Shown here in pieces: positions 34,669 through 43,975 of a DNA stretch of 64,000 bases. Position numbers and translations under genes: made by a program. Within the stretch, counting starts at the first letter, position 1; every line of letters starts with the position of its first letter. The notes beneath the pieces are model-generated. The model ran no database searches and was not told where the DNA came from. It worked only from the letters and a program-made list of their open reading frames with translations. This DNA comes from Streptomyces cupreus (lineage in GTDB: Bacteria; Actinomycetota; Actinomycetes; Streptomycetales; Streptomycetaceae). The stretch covers positions 24,125-88,124 of the forward strand of contig NZ_JACMSF010000040.1 of the NCBI RefSeq assembly GCF_014257025.1, in the 5' to 3' direction.

Positions 34669-35306
34669 TCGTCGCCGACGACGCGGTCCTCTTCCGCGAG
34701 GGCATGGCTCGTATCCTCGCCGAGGAGGGCTTCGACGTGATGGCCCAGGCCCGGAACAGTGCCGAGTTGGTCGGCCTCGTCTGCCGCTACGCACCGGACG
34801 TGGTCATCACCGATCTGCGGATGCCGCCGGGCTTCGCCGACGAGGGCATCGAGGCCGCGGCCGAGATCCGCTCCTTCGCGCCGCAGGTCGGGCTGATGCT
34901 GTTGTCGCAGTACGTCGAGGTGCATCACGCGCTACGGCTCATGGAAGAGTTCGACGGCGCGGTCGGCTACCTGCTCAAGGACCGGGTGTCCGACCTCGGT
35001 GCGTTCGCGGTCGACGTTCGACGCGTCGCCGGTGGCGAGGTCGTGATGGACGCCGAATTCGTGTCCAGGCTGGTCGGCCGGCGACGGGAACATGACCCGC
35101 TGGCCGAACTCACCGACCGCGAGCGGGAGGTGCTGTCGCTGATGGCCCAGGGGCTGACCAACGCCGCATTGTCCGAGGAACTGGTCCTGAGCCCCAAGAC
35201 GATCGAGGGCTATGTACGCAGTGTCTTCACCAAGCTCGGCCTGGAGCAGAGCGAGCGCGGCCACCGGCGGGTGCAGGCGGTGCTGCGGTTCCTGCGTTGG
35301 CAGTGA
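34659..35306 (+). CDS. NarL/FixJ-family response regulator
   Basis: A 215-residue two-component regulator. The receiver has the acidic pocket VADDAVLFREG and the phospho-acceptor Asp52 in VVITDLRMP, with Lys in the YLLKDRV motif. The LuxR-type HTH is at about residues 145-200 (LTDREREVLSLMAQGLTNAA; SPKTIEGYVRSVFTKLGL). Its GTG start overlaps the kinase gene by ten bases, so the two are one operon. Targets are unknown. Confidence 0.94.
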   Translation: MRVIVADDAVLFREGMARILAEEGFDVMAQARNSAELVGLVCRYAPDVVITDLRMPPGFADEGIEAAAEIRSFAPQVGLMLLSQYVEVHHALRLMEEFDGAVGYLLKDRVSDLGAFAVDVRRVAGGEVVMDAEFVSRLVGRRREHDPLAELTDREREVLSLMAQGLTNAALSEELVLSPKTIEGYVRSVFTKLGLEQSERGHRRVQAVLRFLRWQ

Positions 35307-35575
35307 ACCGCGTCCGGACTGCTGTTGGTGCACTGCTGCTTCAGACATCGACTGCTGCGGGGTCGCTTCGAGCGCCCCAGCGCGACCAGAGCGGATGTGG
35401 CCGACGAGCCCCGCGACGGGCAGCACAGCACGCTGCCGGCCAGCAGGAACGGGAAGATCCCCAACTGGTCGAGGGTGGTGCGGGGAACGACCCCGAGGAC
35501 AAACCCTTGGGTGTGCGGGAGGGGAGCAGCGACCGAAACAGGTCGGTGCTCCCCGTCCATGCACGTGCGGCGTGC
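35307..35575. other. 269-bp convergent gap, no gene seen
   Basis: It lies between the ends of the response regulator and Dps genes. Minus-strand frames give some hydrophobic sequence (LGIFPFLLAGSVL) but no start or ribosome site. Confidence 0.45.
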
Positions 35576-36151
35576 TCAGGCGCGGACCAGCGGGGTGTCG
35601 ACCAGATGCTCGGCCAGGAACCAGGCCTGCGACTCGCCGGTGCGGATGATCTGCGAGACCAGGAGGTCATTCGTGCCGTCGTCGCCGAGCTCGGCGACGC
35701 GGGTGGCCGCGTCGTGGGCCTCGGTCAGGATGGTCTCGTGGGCTTCGAGCAGCCGGGACAGCATGGCCGGCACCTCCTCGACACCGTCCGGCGGGCGCGG
35801 GATCGACGTGAGCTCGGCGACGTGCCGGGAATCGCCCACGGCGACGCCGCCCAGGGTCTGGACGCGCTCGGCGAGGGTGTCGACGAGCTCCAACTGCTCT
35901 CCGGCGTGCTTGTCCAGGAGCAGGTGGAGCTGGTAGAAGGTCGCGCCCCGCATGATCCAGTGGTGCTTCTTGTAGAGGCCGTAGAGGATCTGGGTGTCCG
36001 CCAGTACCTTGTTCACCCGCTGGCAGGAGTACATGCGCGCCTCGTAGGACAGCGCGAGGGGGAACTGCTTGACTGTGCCGAACTCCTGGATGACCTCGCC
36101 CTTCTGATGCAGCCACGGCTGACTGCTCATGGGCCGGGAACCTGTGGTCAT
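35576..36151 (-). CDS. dps: Dps-family ferritin-like DNA protection protein
   Basis: A 191-residue Dps. The ferroxidase-site signature is KKHHWIMRGATFYQLH (His64 and His76) followed by LLLDKHAGEQLELVDTLAER, with the inter-subunit His and Asp/Glu ligands in the usual places. It should form dodecamers that oxidise and store iron and shield DNA in stationary phase or under peroxide. The N-terminal tail (residues 1-25) and short C-terminal tail are like those of streptomycete Dps proteins. It is transcribed alone. Confidence 0.93.
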   Translation of the reverse strand: MTTGSRPMSSQPWLHQKGEVIQEFGTVKQFPLALSYEARMYSCQRVNKVLADTQILYGLYKKHHWIMRGATFYQLHLLLDKHAGEQLELVDTLAERVQTLGGVAVGDSRHVAELTSIPRPPDGVEEVPAMLSRLLEAHETILTEAHDAATRVAELGDDGTNDLLVSQIIRTGESQAWFLAEHLVDTPLVRA

Positions 36152-36245
36152 GACGTACCTCCCGCGATGCGTGCTGGATTACGGGGCCGACGCTATGGGC
36201 CGCATGGGCATGTGTGTTGTCCCAGAACGCTCGCATCGGTGCCCG

Positions 36246-37922
36246 TCAGTGCACCGACCGGTTCTGCCCCTCGGGTAAGGCCGGGCCCGACGAGGTGTCG
36301 AAGGCGTGGGTCACCTCCGGCGCCGTTCCCGGTGCGAGGAGTTCACGCGCCCGCTCCTCATGGGCGCGGTCGGTCGCCGTCAGGCGGACGTCGTGCTGGG
36401 CCAGGTGTTCCGCCCAGGAGGCGACCAGGTAGGTCTCGATGAAGCGTTCCGGTTCATTGCCGTCCTGGAAGAGGCCCCAGGTCAGGGCGCCGGTGCGGCG
36501 TCTGGAACCCTGGACGTGGCGCATGCGGTCGACGAACTCGGCGCGGTGGTGCGCCGGGACGCGGTGGACGACGCAGACGAGGACCGGGCCGTCTGCCTCT
36601 CCCGGGTCGAACACCAGGGGAGGAGCGGGCCAGTGCGCGGACGGCGCGGGGTTGATGCGGTCGGCGTCGTGCAGCGGCCAGCGGCGTACGCTGGCGGCGC
36701 TCAGCAGCATCAGGGCCGCCGCGATCAGCAGGCAGGCGCGCTGCCCGAGCCCGTCGGCGACGGCGCCCCACAGCGGTGCCGCCAGCGCCTGGCCGCCCTG
36801 GAAGACCAGAAGGTAGACGGCCAGGCCACGGGCCCTGGCCCAGGCAGGCAGCCGGGTCTGCACGGCCGCGTTGAGCGTGGACAGCACCCCGATCCAGGCG
36901 AGTCCGGCAGCCAGGAGAGCGATCACGGCCGGCCACGGAGTGCGCACCGTGGCCAGCGCCGCGAGGACCCCCGCGAACAGCGACGCGCCCGCGGCGAGCG
37001 TGGCGTTGGCGCCCAGCAGGCGACGTATGCGGGGGAGTGCGAAGGCCCCGGCCACCGCACCCGCGCCCACGGCCGCCAGCAGCAGTCCGTAGCCGCCGGA
37101 GCCGAGGGCGAGGGTGCGGCTCGCGGTCAGGGGCAGCAGGGCCCACAGCGCGGCGCCGCCCGGGATGAACAGGAGCGTACGCAGCAGGACTCGGCGTACC
37201 CCCGGCGCGTTCCACACATAACGTCGGCCCGCGTGCAGGGCGGCCATCAGCCCTTCGTGCCCCGCGGCCGGGATGGCCGCACGCGGGCGCCGCCACACCA
37301 GGAGGACGGCCGCGGTGCCCAGGTAGGACGCCGCGTTGAAGGCGAAGACCCATCCCGCGCCCGCCGCGGCGACCACGGCCCCGCCGAGCGCCGGCCCGAC
37401 GGCGCGGGCCAGGTTCATGTTCACCGCACCCAGCGCCGCCGCCTGGCCGAGCTGACCGCGCTCCACCAGCTCCGGCTGGATCGCCTGCCAGGCCGGGCCC
37501 ATCAGCGCGGTGCCGCAGCCCAGGAGGAAGGTCAGCGCGAGCAGCACCGCCGGTGTCAGGGCCCCCGTGAACGCCAGCACCGCCAGCGCGCCGGAGGCCG
37601 CGACCATGGCGAACTGCGCCACCAGCAGCACCGAGCGCCGGTCGAAGCGGTCGGCGATCACTCCGGAGGGCAGGGCAAGCAGCACGACCGGAAGGCTGGA
37701 GGCGGTCTGTACGAGCGTCACCAGCGCGGCGCTGTCCCCGAGGAGCAGCCACTGGGCGCCGACGGTCTGCATCCAGCTGCCGACGTTCGACACCAACTGG
37801 GCGATCCACAGCGCTCGGAAGACACGCGCAGCGAGCGGTGCCCACGGAGAGTCGGGTGGTTTTGAGGGCATGTCCGTCCAGACCGGGTGCGGGGCGTCTA
37901 CTGGACCGGCGGTCTGATCCAC
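36246..37922 (-). CDS. MFS_3-type exporter with C-terminal monooxygenase-like domain
   Basis: A 558-residue protein. Residues 28-410 are a 12-helix transporter of the EntS/transmembrane secretion effector type (RALWIAQLVSNVGSWMQTVG; SGVIADRFDRRSVLL is the motif A loop). The last ~130 residues form an ABM/EthD-like dimeric barrel (CVVHRVPAHHRAEFVDRM; ERFIETYLVASWAEHLAQHD), as is common for this family in streptomycetes. It probably exports a siderophore-like or drug molecule. GTG 37922 overlaps the upstream gene by 25 bp; ATG 37871 is an alternative start. It is the last gene of a minus-strand operon. Confidence 0.88.
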   Translation of the reverse strand: MDQTAGPVDAPHPVWTDMPSKPPDSPWAPLAARVFRALWIAQLVSNVGSWMQTVGAQWLLLGDSAALVTLVQTASSLPVVLLALPSGVIADRFDRRSVLLVAQFAMVAASGALAVLAFTGALTPAVLLALTFLLGCGTALMGPAWQAIQPELVERGQLGQAAALGAVNMNLARAVGPALGGAVVAAAGAGWVFAFNAASYLGTAAVLLVWRRPRAAIPAAGHEGLMAALHAGRRYVWNAPGVRRVLLRTLLFIPGGAALWALLPLTASRTLALGSGGYGLLLAAVGAGAVAGAFALPRIRRLLGANATLAAGASLFAGVLAALATVRTPWPAVIALLAAGLAWIGVLSTLNAAVQTRLPAWARARGLAVYLLVFQGGQALAAPLWGAVADGLGQRACLLIAAALMLLSAASVRRWPLHDADRINPAPSAHWPAPPLVFDPGEADGPVLVCVVHRVPAHHRAEFVDRMRHVQGSRRRTGALTWGLFQDGNEPERFIETYLVASWAEHLAQHDVRLTATDRAHEERARELLAPGTAPEVTHAFDTSSGPALPEGQNRSVH

Positions 37923-38638
37923 ACGGCCTCGGGCGTGGCAAGGCGGTGCGTGGCCACGGAGGTGAGTGCCAGGAGCAGCAGGGACAGGCCGAGGGCGAGC
38001 GCGAGGTGTCCGTGCAGCAGGAGCGCGGTTCCGGCGAGGGCGCCGAGGAGCATGGCCAGTACGGACAGGATCCGGCGGCCGCTCCTCGGTGCCTTTCCGC
38101 CCGCCGTGGTGGAGTCCGCGGCCAGCCCCGTGAGGGTCAGCGTCAGGACGGTCGTGGTGAGGTCGGGGACGCCGAGGCGCCGGGCGACGGCGTTCTGCAT
38201 CCCCATGGCCAGCCCGAGGGACACGATCAGCGTGTACTGGACGCCGGTGGTGACCCGGCCGTCGGAGACCACAGCGACGACGACGGTGACGGCGACCAGC
38301 ACCGTCTCCACGGCCGCCGCGGTCTTCAACAGGTTCCCGCGGTGCGCGCTGAACCGCGTTCCCAGACTGCCGCCCGCCAGCGCGCCGAGCAGGAAGGAGA
38401 CCAGCGCGACCACGGAGGCGAGCGCGGACAGGTCCGGGGCACCCGCCAGCGCGAAGCCGAGGAAGACCACATTGCCGGTCATGTTGGCGACGAACACGTG
38501 GCCCAGCGACAGATAGCTCACCGCGTCGACCACCCCGGTGACCACTGTCAGCGCGAGCAGCAGCGGAGGCAGCGGGCCGTGGGCATCCCCCCTGGGCGGG
38601 GCCAGGGTGCGGAGCGCGTCAGTCAGCAGCCTGTGCAT
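37898..38638 (-). CDS. YoaK/DUF1275 family membrane protein
   Basis: A 246-residue membrane protein with six helices. The family hallmark is at the start: VTGVVDAVSYLSLGHVFVAN and MTGNVVFLGFAL, followed by the GMQNAVARRLGVPDLTTTVL segment. DUF1275 proteins are thought to be transporters, but the substrate is not known. ATG 38638 has GAGAGGAAGG upstream. It overlaps both neighbours (20 bp with DoxX, 25 bp with the exporter), which marks a tight operon. Confidence 0.92.
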   Translation of the reverse strand: MHRLLTDALRTLAPPRGDAHGPLPPLLLALTVVTGVVDAVSYLSLGHVFVANMTGNVVFLGFALAGAPDLSALASVVALVSFLLGALAGGSLGTRFSAHRGNLLKTAAAVETVLVAVTVVVAVVSDGRVTTGVQYTLIVSLGLAMGMQNAVARRLGVPDLTTTVLTLTLTGLAADSTTAGGKAPRSGRRILSVLAMLLGALAGTALLLHGHLALALGLSLLLLALTSVATHRLATPEAVWIRPPVQ

Positions 38639-39143
38639 GGGCCTTCCTCTCCGGTGCTGTGGGCTCGCGGTGGAGCACCACACGGGTCAGCAGCCCACTG
38701 ACGGGGCCGATCACGAGTGCGGCGACGGCGACGCACACCGGCCACGGAGTGACGGCCAGAGCGTGGTCCAGGGACCACCGGCCGGGCCCGGTCAGGGCCA
38801 GCGCCGCACAGATGACAACGAGGACGAGGGGGTACTCGTAGCCGTCGTTCTGCACCCAGAGGCCCTTGGGCCACTTCACCGTGGCCGCGACCGTCATCAC
38901 ACCCATGGCGGCCATCGCCGCCAGAGGCGTGAGCAGTCCCGCGGCCAGGAACAGGCCGGCACCGATCTGACTGGCTCCCGCGACGACCGCGGTGAGCCGG
39001 CCGCCGCGGAACCCGTCATTACGGAACTCCGCCGTTCCGCCCGCGAGGCCGTGCCCCCCGAGCCGGAAGCTCACCTTCTGCACTCCGTGACCGGCGACAA
39101 GGAGCCCCGCGACCAGCCGTAGGACCAGCAGTCCCGTATCCAT
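38619..39143 (-). CDS. DoxX-family membrane protein
   Basis: A 174-residue DoxX protein with four to five helices (LLVLRLVAGLLVAGHGVQKV; GASQIGAGLFLAAGLLTPLA). The GHGVQKVSFRLGG segment after helix 1 is typical. Its end overlaps the DUF1275 gene. It lies 53 bp downstream of a YcaC-like hydrolase gene, so the order is hydrolase, DoxX, DUF1275, exporter. This is the third DoxX gene in the window; the others are at 4599 and 28220. Confidence 0.9.
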   Translation of the reverse strand: MDTGLLVLRLVAGLLVAGHGVQKVSFRLGGHGLAGGTAEFRNDGFRGGRLTAVVAGASQIGAGLFLAAGLLTPLAAMAAMGVMTVAATVKWPKGLWVQNDGYEYPLVLVVICAALALTGPGRWSLDHALAVTPWPVCVAVAALVIGPVSGLLTRVVLHREPTAPERKAHAQAAD

Positions 39144-39196
39144 CTCTTCCTGCCTGTTCCTGACTCAGTTCTGCACTGCTGTGAGGGTGGAAAGGA

Positions 39197-39874
39197 TCAG
39201 CCGGCCGCGTGCTCGCCGATGAAGGCCTGGGCATAGACGATGCCAAGGCCGTAGGCGCCCGCGTGCTCCTTGACCACCTCGGTGACCGGCACGTACGTGT
39301 CGGCGCGGGCCCAGTCGCGCTGGAGTTCCAGCAGCACCTGCACCCAGGTCACCGGGACGGACCCGGCCTGGATCATCCGCTGGACGGCGTGCTCGTGCGC
39401 CTGCGGGCTGACGCCGCCGGACGCGTCGGTGACGACGTAGACCTCGTAGCCCTGGGAGAGTGCCGACAGCGTGGGCAGGACCACGCAGACCTCGGTCCAC
39501 AGACCCGCGATGACGAGCTTCTTACGGCCGGTCGCCTTGACGGCCTCGACGAATGCAGGGTCCTCCCAGGCGTTCATCGTCGTACGGTCGATGACCTTGT
39601 GCTCGGGGAAGACCGCGGGCAGCTGCGGCATGATCGGGCCCGAGAAGGACTCGGCGGCCACGGTGCTGAGCACGACGGGGACGTCGAAGACCTTGGCCGC
39701 CTTGGCCAGGCCCACCGTGGAGTTGATGATCGCGGTACGGTCGCCGCTGCCGGTGCCGAAGAACATCTGCGGCTGGTGGTCCACGAACAGCACCGCACAG
39801 TTGTCGGGCGTCAGCAGGTCGGGGCCGGCGGACGCGGTGACCTCGGAGATGTTCACGATGAACTGCCTTTCCAT
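39197..39874 (-). CDS. Isochorismatase-like cysteine hydrolase (YcaC type), second copy
   Basis: A 225-residue cysteine hydrolase with Asp32 (LFVDHQPQMFFG), Lys93 (EHKVIDRTTMNAW) and Cys130 (GLWTEVCVVL). It shares the VDHQ and NAW motifs and the Asp-Lys-Cys spacing with the protein at 8990-9631, but has a longer C-terminus (YVPVTEVVKEHAGAYGLG) usual in YcaC-like proteins. ATG 39874 lacks a clear ribosome site; GTG seven codons on has GAAAGG upstream and may be the true start. It heads the DoxX-DUF1275-exporter operon. The substrate is unknown. Confidence 0.9.
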   Translation of the reverse strand: MERQFIVNISEVTASAGPDLLTPDNCAVLFVDHQPQMFFGTGSGDRTAIINSTVGLAKAAKVFDVPVVLSTVAAESFSGPIMPQLPAVFPEHKVIDRTTMNAWEDPAFVEAVKATGRKKLVIAGLWTEVCVVLPTLSALSQGYEVYVVTDASGGVSPQAHEHAVQRMIQAGSVPVTWVQVLLELQRDWARADTYVPVTEVVKEHAGAYGLGIVYAQAFIGEHAAG

Positions 39875-39967
39875 GAGTAGCGGCGCGGACGAACCGTCCG
39901 CGTCGGAGCAACAGCCGCCCAGTGGACGGGGTCTGTTGGGCTTCGGCCGGACCGGAATACGGCGCAG

Positions 39968-41851
39968 TCAGAGGACGAAGCAGGGATCGAAGGGCGCGTC
40001 GACGGCGCTCGGGGCCAGGCCGCGCGCGACACGCCAGGCACGGTGCTGCTCGGACTCCGCGACGGCCTCGCCGAGCGACTCCGCCTGACGCACGCCCGCA
40101 AGGCACTGCCTGGACGACTGGTAGCCGCCGAAGTGCGCCACGGGGCTCCAGGCGGGGGAGACGGGCGGCAGCTCCTCGTCCAGGCCCTCGTACTCGCCTG
40201 CGGCGTAGACGATCCGGCCGCCGGTGACCGTGAGCAGCGACTCGATCCGCGCGATGTCCGGCTCGGGCACGGTGAAGTAGTCCTCGGACAGCACCGCGAG
40301 GTCCGCGTAACAGCCCGGCCGCAGCACGCCCTTGACCTCTTCCTCACCGGTGAGTTCGGCGCCCGCGCGGGTGAACATCCGCAGCGCGGTCTGCCGGTCG
40401 ACACGATTGGTCCGCGGGCGCAGCAGCAGATCACCGACGCTACGGCCGCTCACCAGCCAGTGCAGCGCGACCCAGGGGTTGTACGTCGACACCCGGGTGG
40501 CGTCCGTGCCGGCGGCCACGGTCAGACCGCGGTCCAGCATGGCCCGGATCGGCGGGGCGTCGGCGGCGGCTCCGGAGCCGTAGCGGCGTACGAACGCCTC
40601 GCCCTGGAAGGACAGCCGGTTCTGCACGGACAAGGCGCCGCCGAGCGCGGCGACGCGGTCGAGGCTCTCCGCGGACACGGTCTCCGCGTGGTCGAACAGC
40701 CAGCGGTTCCCGGCCGGGAAGAGTCCCTCGGCGGCCAGCTTCTCGAACACGGCGAGGTCCCGGCGGATGGTCTCGTCGTACGTGGCGTGCAGCCGGAATC
40801 CCCAGCCGTTCTCCATGAGAAGACGGACCGCCTTCTCGAACTCCGGCTCGAAGTCGCCGAGTTCGGGGCGCGGCTGGGTGAAGTTCTCGAAGTCCGCCGC
40901 CGCCCAGGTGAGATTCTCGCCCGCGCCGTTGAGACGCAGCCACGCGTCCCCGTCCTCGGGGCGGGCCATCTCGATCCAGCGGGTGAGGTCGGCTATCCCC
41001 TGCCCCGCGGTCTGCGGAAAGAGGTGGTAGGCGATGCGCAGCGACAACTGGCCCGCCTTCGCCAACTCGACGACGGTGCTGTAGTTGTCGGGGAAGTTCT
41101 GGAACCCGCCGGCGGCGTCGATCGCCGAGGTCAGGCCGAACCGGTTCAGTTCCCGCAGAAAGTGACGGGTCGAGACCAACTTGTCCTCGCCCTCCAGCAC
41201 CGGGGCCTTGGCGAGGGTCGAGTAGAGGATGAGGGCGCTGGGCGCCGCCAGCAGCATGCCCGTCGGTTCCCCGTCCCGACCGCGCACGATCTGCCCGCCT
41301 TTGGGGTCGGGGGTGTCCTTGTCGAATCCGGCGGCATTGAGCGCCGCCCGGTTGAGGACGGCCGACTGGTACAGGTGCAGCACGAACACCGGGGTGTCCG
41401 GGGCGGCGGCGTTCAGCTCCGCGACGGTCGGCAGCCGCCGCTCGGCGAACTGCTCGGCGGACCAGCCGCCCACGATCCGCACCCACTGACCCTTGGGGGT
41501 ACGCGCGGCCTGCTCCCGCAGCATCGCCAGGCCCTGGCGCAGCGTGGGAACCCCGTCCCAGCGCAACTCAAGTACGTAGTTGAGGCCGCCGCGAATCACA
41601 TGCAGATGGGCGTCGTTGAGGCCGGGGATCACGCGCCTGCCGAGCGCGTCCACCACCTTCGTGTCCGCCCCGATGTGCGGGGCGACGTCCTTGTCGTCAC
41701 CGACGACCGTGATGACCCCGTCCTTCACGGCGAGCGCCTCGGCCTGCGGACGGCTCGCGTCCCCGGTGTGAATGCTCGCGTTGCGGACGACGAGCTCTGC
41801 GGCGTCGTCGACGGCCCGGGGAACCAGTCCGCCGACCGGCATTGGAGACAC
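39968..41851 (-). CDS. YtcJ-like amidohydrolase (Amidohydro_3)
   Basis: A 627-residue metal-dependent hydrolase. The HxH metal motif is in VIPGLNDAHLHVIRGG (His82, His84); further ligands are likely in FRLHATYDETIRRD and LFDHAE, and the catalytic Asp in AAGTDATRVS. The closing beta-strands carry GCYADLAVLSEDYF. YtcJ-like proteins hydrolyse N-acyl or cyclic amide bonds of varied substrates. GTG 41851 is chosen because GAGGGGG lies eight bases upstream (ATG 41842 is a close alternative). The extra upstream open frame is rich in Arg/His and not part of the protein. Confidence 0.9.
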   Translation of the reverse strand: MSPMPVGGLVPRAVDDAAELVVRNASIHTGDASRPQAEALAVKDGVITVVGDDKDVAPHIGADTKVVDALGRRVIPGLNDAHLHVIRGGLNYVLELRWDGVPTLRQGLAMLREQAARTPKGQWVRIVGGWSAEQFAERRLPTVAELNAAAPDTPVFVLHLYQSAVLNRAALNAAGFDKDTPDPKGGQIVRGRDGEPTGMLLAAPSALILYSTLAKAPVLEGEDKLVSTRHFLRELNRFGLTSAIDAAGGFQNFPDNYSTVVELAKAGQLSLRIAYHLFPQTAGQGIADLTRWIEMARPEDGDAWLRLNGAGENLTWAAADFENFTQPRPELGDFEPEFEKAVRLLMENGWGFRLHATYDETIRRDLAVFEKLAAEGLFPAGNRWLFDHAETVSAESLDRVAALGGALSVQNRLSFQGEAFVRRYGSGAAADAPPIRAMLDRGLTVAAGTDATRVSTYNPWVALHWLVSGRSVGDLLLRPRTNRVDRQTALRMFTRAGAELTGEEEVKGVLRPGCYADLAVLSEDYFTVPEPDIARIESLLTVTGGRIVYAAGEYEGLDEELPPVSPAWSPVAHFGGYQSSRQCLAGVRQAESLGEAVAESEQHRAWRVARGLAPSAVDAPFDPCFVL

Positions 41852-42194
41852 GTGCGGGACCCCCTCGTATAAACGTTCTCGATGCCCGTCGCATGCGCGA
41901 TCTGCTGACGGGTGACGCGGTGAAGGCGTGAATGCTCGCCGCCGAATGCGGGGCGACCCCTCACCGCCGAGCCGCAACGCTAGGCCTGCCGCGCGCCCGT
42001 GGATGTTCTCTCCGTGCAGCGCTCCATTTCTCACAGTGCACTGCCGGGATGCGGAACGGATTCGGTGCGCTGCGCGGACGCCGGACGTGCACTCATGGGC
42101 AACTGCGGGGCGCACAGCGCTTCTACGGTGAAATCAGGCGCCGGAGGCTCCAGACCCACGACTCGGTTCGAGTGTTGGCCGGGACTGGCGGCGC
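41852..42194. other. 343-bp divergent intergenic region
   Basis: It separates the amidohydrolase and the HSL-type esterase, which point away from each other. Promoters for both must lie here. No gene, palindrome or clear -10/-35 pair was seen. Confidence 0.45.
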
Positions 42195-43190
42195 ATGCAG
42201 CGAGTTGAGGAGATCCCCTTGTCCGATGAGTTCGTGCCGGTCGAACCGGTGCTGGAGCCCGCGGCAGCGGCGTTCGCGGAAGCGACCGCCAACCCGCCCT
42301 ACCTTTTCGAACTGCCTCCGGCGGAGGGCCGCAAGGCAGTCGACGAGGTGCAGGCCGGCGAGATCGACAAGCCGGCGGTAGACGAGGAATGGATCACCGT
42401 CCCGGGAGGTCCCACGGGCAGCGTCCGGGCTCGTGTCGTCAAGCCGACCGGCACCGAGGGCACCTTGCCGGTGATCCTCTACATCCACGGGGCGGGCTGG
42501 GTGTTCGGCAACGCCCACACGCACGACCGCCTGGTGCGTGAACTGGCCGTCGGCGCGAAGGCCGCGGTCGTCTTCCCCGAGTACGACCTCTCACCGGAGG
42601 TCCGTTACCCGGTCGCGATCGAGCAGAACTACACCGTCGCCCAGTGGGTCGTGGAACAGGGCGCGTCCAAGGGCCTGGACGGCGGCCGACTGGCCGTGGC
42701 CGGTGACTCGGTCGGCGGCAACATGACGGCCGCGTTGACGCTGATGGCCAAGGAGCGCGGTGATGTGCCCCTGGTCCAGCAGGTGCTGTTCTACCCGGTG
42801 ACGGACGCGAACTTCGACACGGCCTCCTACCACCAGTTCGCGACCGGCTACTTCCTGCGCCGGGACGGCATGCAGTGGTTCTGGGACCAGTACACGACGG
42901 ACGAGGCCGAGCGCGCCCGGATCACCGCCTCGCCGCTGCGGGCCACCGTCGAGCAACTCGGCGGGCTGCCCCCGGCGTTGGTCATCACCGGTGAGGCCGA
43001 CGTGCTGCGGGACGAGGGCGAGGCCTACGCCAACAAGCTGCGCGCGGCGGGCGTCCCGGTTACGGCCGTCCGCTTCCAGGGCATCATCCACGACTTCGTG
43101 ATGCTCAACGCCCTGCGGGAGACCCAGGCGGCCCGGTCCGCCATCGCGATGGCCGTGCACACCCTGCACACGGCGCTGCACTCGGCCTGA
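42195..43190 (+). CDS. HSL-family alpha/beta hydrolase (esterase)
   Basis: A 331-residue hydrolase of the hormone-sensitive lipase family. The oxyanion-hole motif is YIHGAGWVFGN (HGAG in place of HGGG, residues 98-101); the nucleophile is Ser172 in AGDSVGGNM; Asp269 (GEADVLRDEG) and His299 (IIHDFVML) complete the triad. An N-terminal cap precedes residue 65. It should hydrolyse short-chain esters in the cytoplasm. It is followed 48 bp later by a second hydrolase gene, so they probably form an operon. Confidence 0.92.
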   Translation: MQRVEEIPLSDEFVPVEPVLEPAAAAFAEATANPPYLFELPPAEGRKAVDEVQAGEIDKPAVDEEWITVPGGPTGSVRARVVKPTGTEGTLPVILYIHGAGWVFGNAHTHDRLVRELAVGAKAAVVFPEYDLSPEVRYPVAIEQNYTVAQWVVEQGASKGLDGGRLAVAGDSVGGNMTAALTLMAKERGDVPLVQQVLFYPVTDANFDTASYHQFATGYFLRRDGMQWFWDQYTTDEAERARITASPLRATVEQLGGLPPALVITGEADVLRDEGEAYANKLRAAGVPVTAVRFQGIIHDFVMLNALRETQAARSAIAMAVHTLHTALHSA

Positions 43191-43238
43191 GCGCAACCGC
43201 CTCAGTTCGACTTTCCGAGTTCAAGGAGACAACACACC

Positions 43239-43958
43239 ATGACGACTTCCACGCCCACGGTGGTGCTCATCCACGGCGCGTTCGCGGACGCCACCAGCTG
43301 GTCCGGGGTCATCGCCGAGTTGCAGGGCAGCGGCATCCCCGTGATCGCCCCGCCGAACCCGCTGCGCGGCCTGGCCTCGGACGCCGCGTACGTCGCCTCG
43401 ATCGCCTCCCAGATCGACGGCCCGGTCATTCTGGTCGGCCACTCCTACGGCGGTGCGCTCATCACCGTGGCCGGCACCACCGAGAACGTCGTCGGGCTCG
43501 TCTACGTGGCCGCCTACGTCCTCGAGGAGGGCGAGAGCCTCGGTGAACTACAGGGACGCTTCCCCGCATCGCCGCTGGTGAGCAACCTCAAGCAGTGGAC
43601 GTACCCGGTCGCGGGCGGTGACCCGGCGGTCGAGGTCACCATCGCCGAGGACGCGTTCCCGTCCGTCTTCGCCGCGGACGTCCCGGCGGACGTCACCAAG
43701 GTCCTCGCGGCGGCACAGCGCCCGCTCGCCGCCGCGGCCTTCGAGGAGACGGCGTCCGCGGCCGCGTGGAAGACCAAGCCGTCCTGGGCCCTGATCGCCG
43801 GTGCGGACAACGCGATCAACCCGGAGGTGGAGCGCTTCGCGGCGAAGCGGGCCGGGGCGACCGTCGTCGAGGTCGAGGGCGCGTCCCACGCGATCGCCGT
43901 CTCCGAGCCGAGGCAGGTCGCTGACCTGATCCGCGAGGCGGTACGCGCCACCAGCTGA
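43239..43958 (+). CDS. Alpha/beta hydrolase (salicylate esterase/HNL-like)
   Basis: A 239-residue alpha/beta hydrolase. It opens with VVLIHGAFADATSW (oxyanion loop), has the nucleophile elbow LVGHSYGGALI with Ser69, and Asp190 (IAGADNAI) and His217 (GASHAIA) as the rest of the triad. This set resembles the plant-type hydroxynitrile lyase/esterase group common in actinobacteria. AAGGAG before the ATG fits the start. It forms an operon with the HSL-type esterase. The substrate is unknown. Confidence 0.92.
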   Translation: MTTSTPTVVLIHGAFADATSWSGVIAELQGSGIPVIAPPNPLRGLASDAAYVASIASQIDGPVILVGHSYGGALITVAGTTENVVGLVYVAAYVLEEGESLGELQGRFPASPLVSNLKQWTYPVAGGDPAVEVTIAEDAFPSVFAADVPADVTKVLAAAQRPLAAAAFEETASAAAWKTKPSWALIAGADNAINPEVERFAAKRAGATVVEVEGASHAIAVSEPRQVADLIREAVRATS

Positions 43959-43975
43959 CCCGACCCACGAACGAC

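Noticed and set aside
36306..37865. 519-codon plus frame opposite the MFS_3 exporter
   Set aside because: Gln/Arg/Gly-rich shadow with no domain; the minus strand is a clear transporter.
40043..41872. 609-codon plus frame opposite the amidohydrolase
   Set aside because: Shadow frame; the metal-binding and catalytic motifs are on the minus strand.
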